Origin: Desulfobacterales bacterium CG23_combo_of_CG06-09_8_20_14_all_52_9
GTDB lineage: Bacteria > Desulfobacterota > Desulfobacteria > Desulfobacterales > UBA2156
NCBI GenBank assembly: GCA_002771315.1
Contig: PCSF01000241.1
Location: 1-6,720, forward strand
Direction of reading: 5' to 3'
DNA: 6,720 nt
The notes beneath the pieces are model-generated. The model was given only the letters and a program-made list of their open reading frames with translations, was not told where the DNA came from and did no database searches. Below are positions 6,605 through 6,720 of this stretch, in pieces; within the stretch, counting starts at the first letter, position 1; each line of letters opens with the position of its first letter. The translations under genes and the position numbers were made by a program.

Positions 6605-6718
6605 CTACAAGGCCAGTTTTACTCCGAGAAGATCGATCGCATGTTGCTGTGAAGCGGTCGGTTGCGTGATCTTGTCGAACCTTGCGCTTTGTGGCTCATT
6701 TTTCATCTCAACCGTGTT
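6605..6718 (-). CDS. C-terminal 37 codons of a gene cut by the window edge, possibly a transposase
   Basis: An open leftward frame enters from the right edge and ends at TAG (6607-6605), 11 bases before a good terminator. The visible tail is hydrophilic and ends in TASQQHAIDLLGVKLAL. An ending of the type 'QQxAxDLLGVxL' recalls the C-termini of some IS4/IS1634-like transposases. That is memory of a pattern rather than a diagnostic motif, so the identity is tentative. The terminator supports a real gene end. The neighbouring ISL3 relic makes a mobile element plausible. Confidence 0.45.
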   Translation of the reverse strand, partial: NTVEMKNEPQSARFDKITQPTASQQHAIDLLGVKLAL

Positions 6719-6720
6719 CT

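Noticed and set aside
1..6720. CRISPR array, tRNA, rRNA or riboswitch
   Set aside because: I saw no regularly spaced direct repeats, no cloverleaf, and no leader resembling a known riboswitch on either strand.

Overview
The window looks like part of the genome of an anaerobic bacterium, most plausibly a Desulfobacterota ('deltaproteobacterial') sulfate reducer or syntroph. Three things suggest this: an oxygen-sensitive, ferredoxin-linked aryl-pyruvate oxidoreductase, a paaK-type ligase of the kind repeated in such genomes, and an ISL3-type transposase relic whose N-terminus resembles those common in that group. The lineage is an inference from protein character; there is no rRNA or other phylogenetic marker here.

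Left part (about 1-4020): a compact leftward operon, iorA - iorB - paaK. It encodes the two subunits of indolepyruvate:ferredoxin oxidoreductase and a phenylacetate-CoA ligase family enzyme. IorAB oxidatively decarboxylates aryl-pyruvates (transamination products of Trp, Phe and Tyr) to aryl-acetyl-CoA and reduces ferredoxin. PaaK interconverts aryl-acetates and their CoA thioesters. Together they form an aromatic amino acid fermentation or assimilation module. The 153-bp region upstream of iorA holds a plausible leftward promoter and two perfect inverted repeats that could be operators.

Middle (about 4021-5682): on the other side of that region a rightward cupin gene starts with a good ribosome binding site. 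It is cut off after 61 codons, inside its first metal-binding motif, and the break lies only a few bases from the stop codon of a convergent gene. That gene encodes an EHD/dynamin-like GTPase with two C-terminal membrane segments.

Right part (about 5683-6720): a decayed ISL3-family transposase pseudogene with three apparent internal deletions and at least two frameshifts, then a short non-coding stretch with inverted repeats and a good intrinsic terminator. At the right edge is the last 37 codons of a leftward gene, possibly another transposase, that this terminator would serve.

The cupin/GTPase junction and the mobile-element debris suggest that the region right of about 4204 was joined to the ior locus by a rearrangement. 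I did not find a clearly new multi-gene system. The points most worth a second look are the bacterial EHD-like membrane GTPase, the sharp cupin truncation, and the paired palindromes upstream of iorA.
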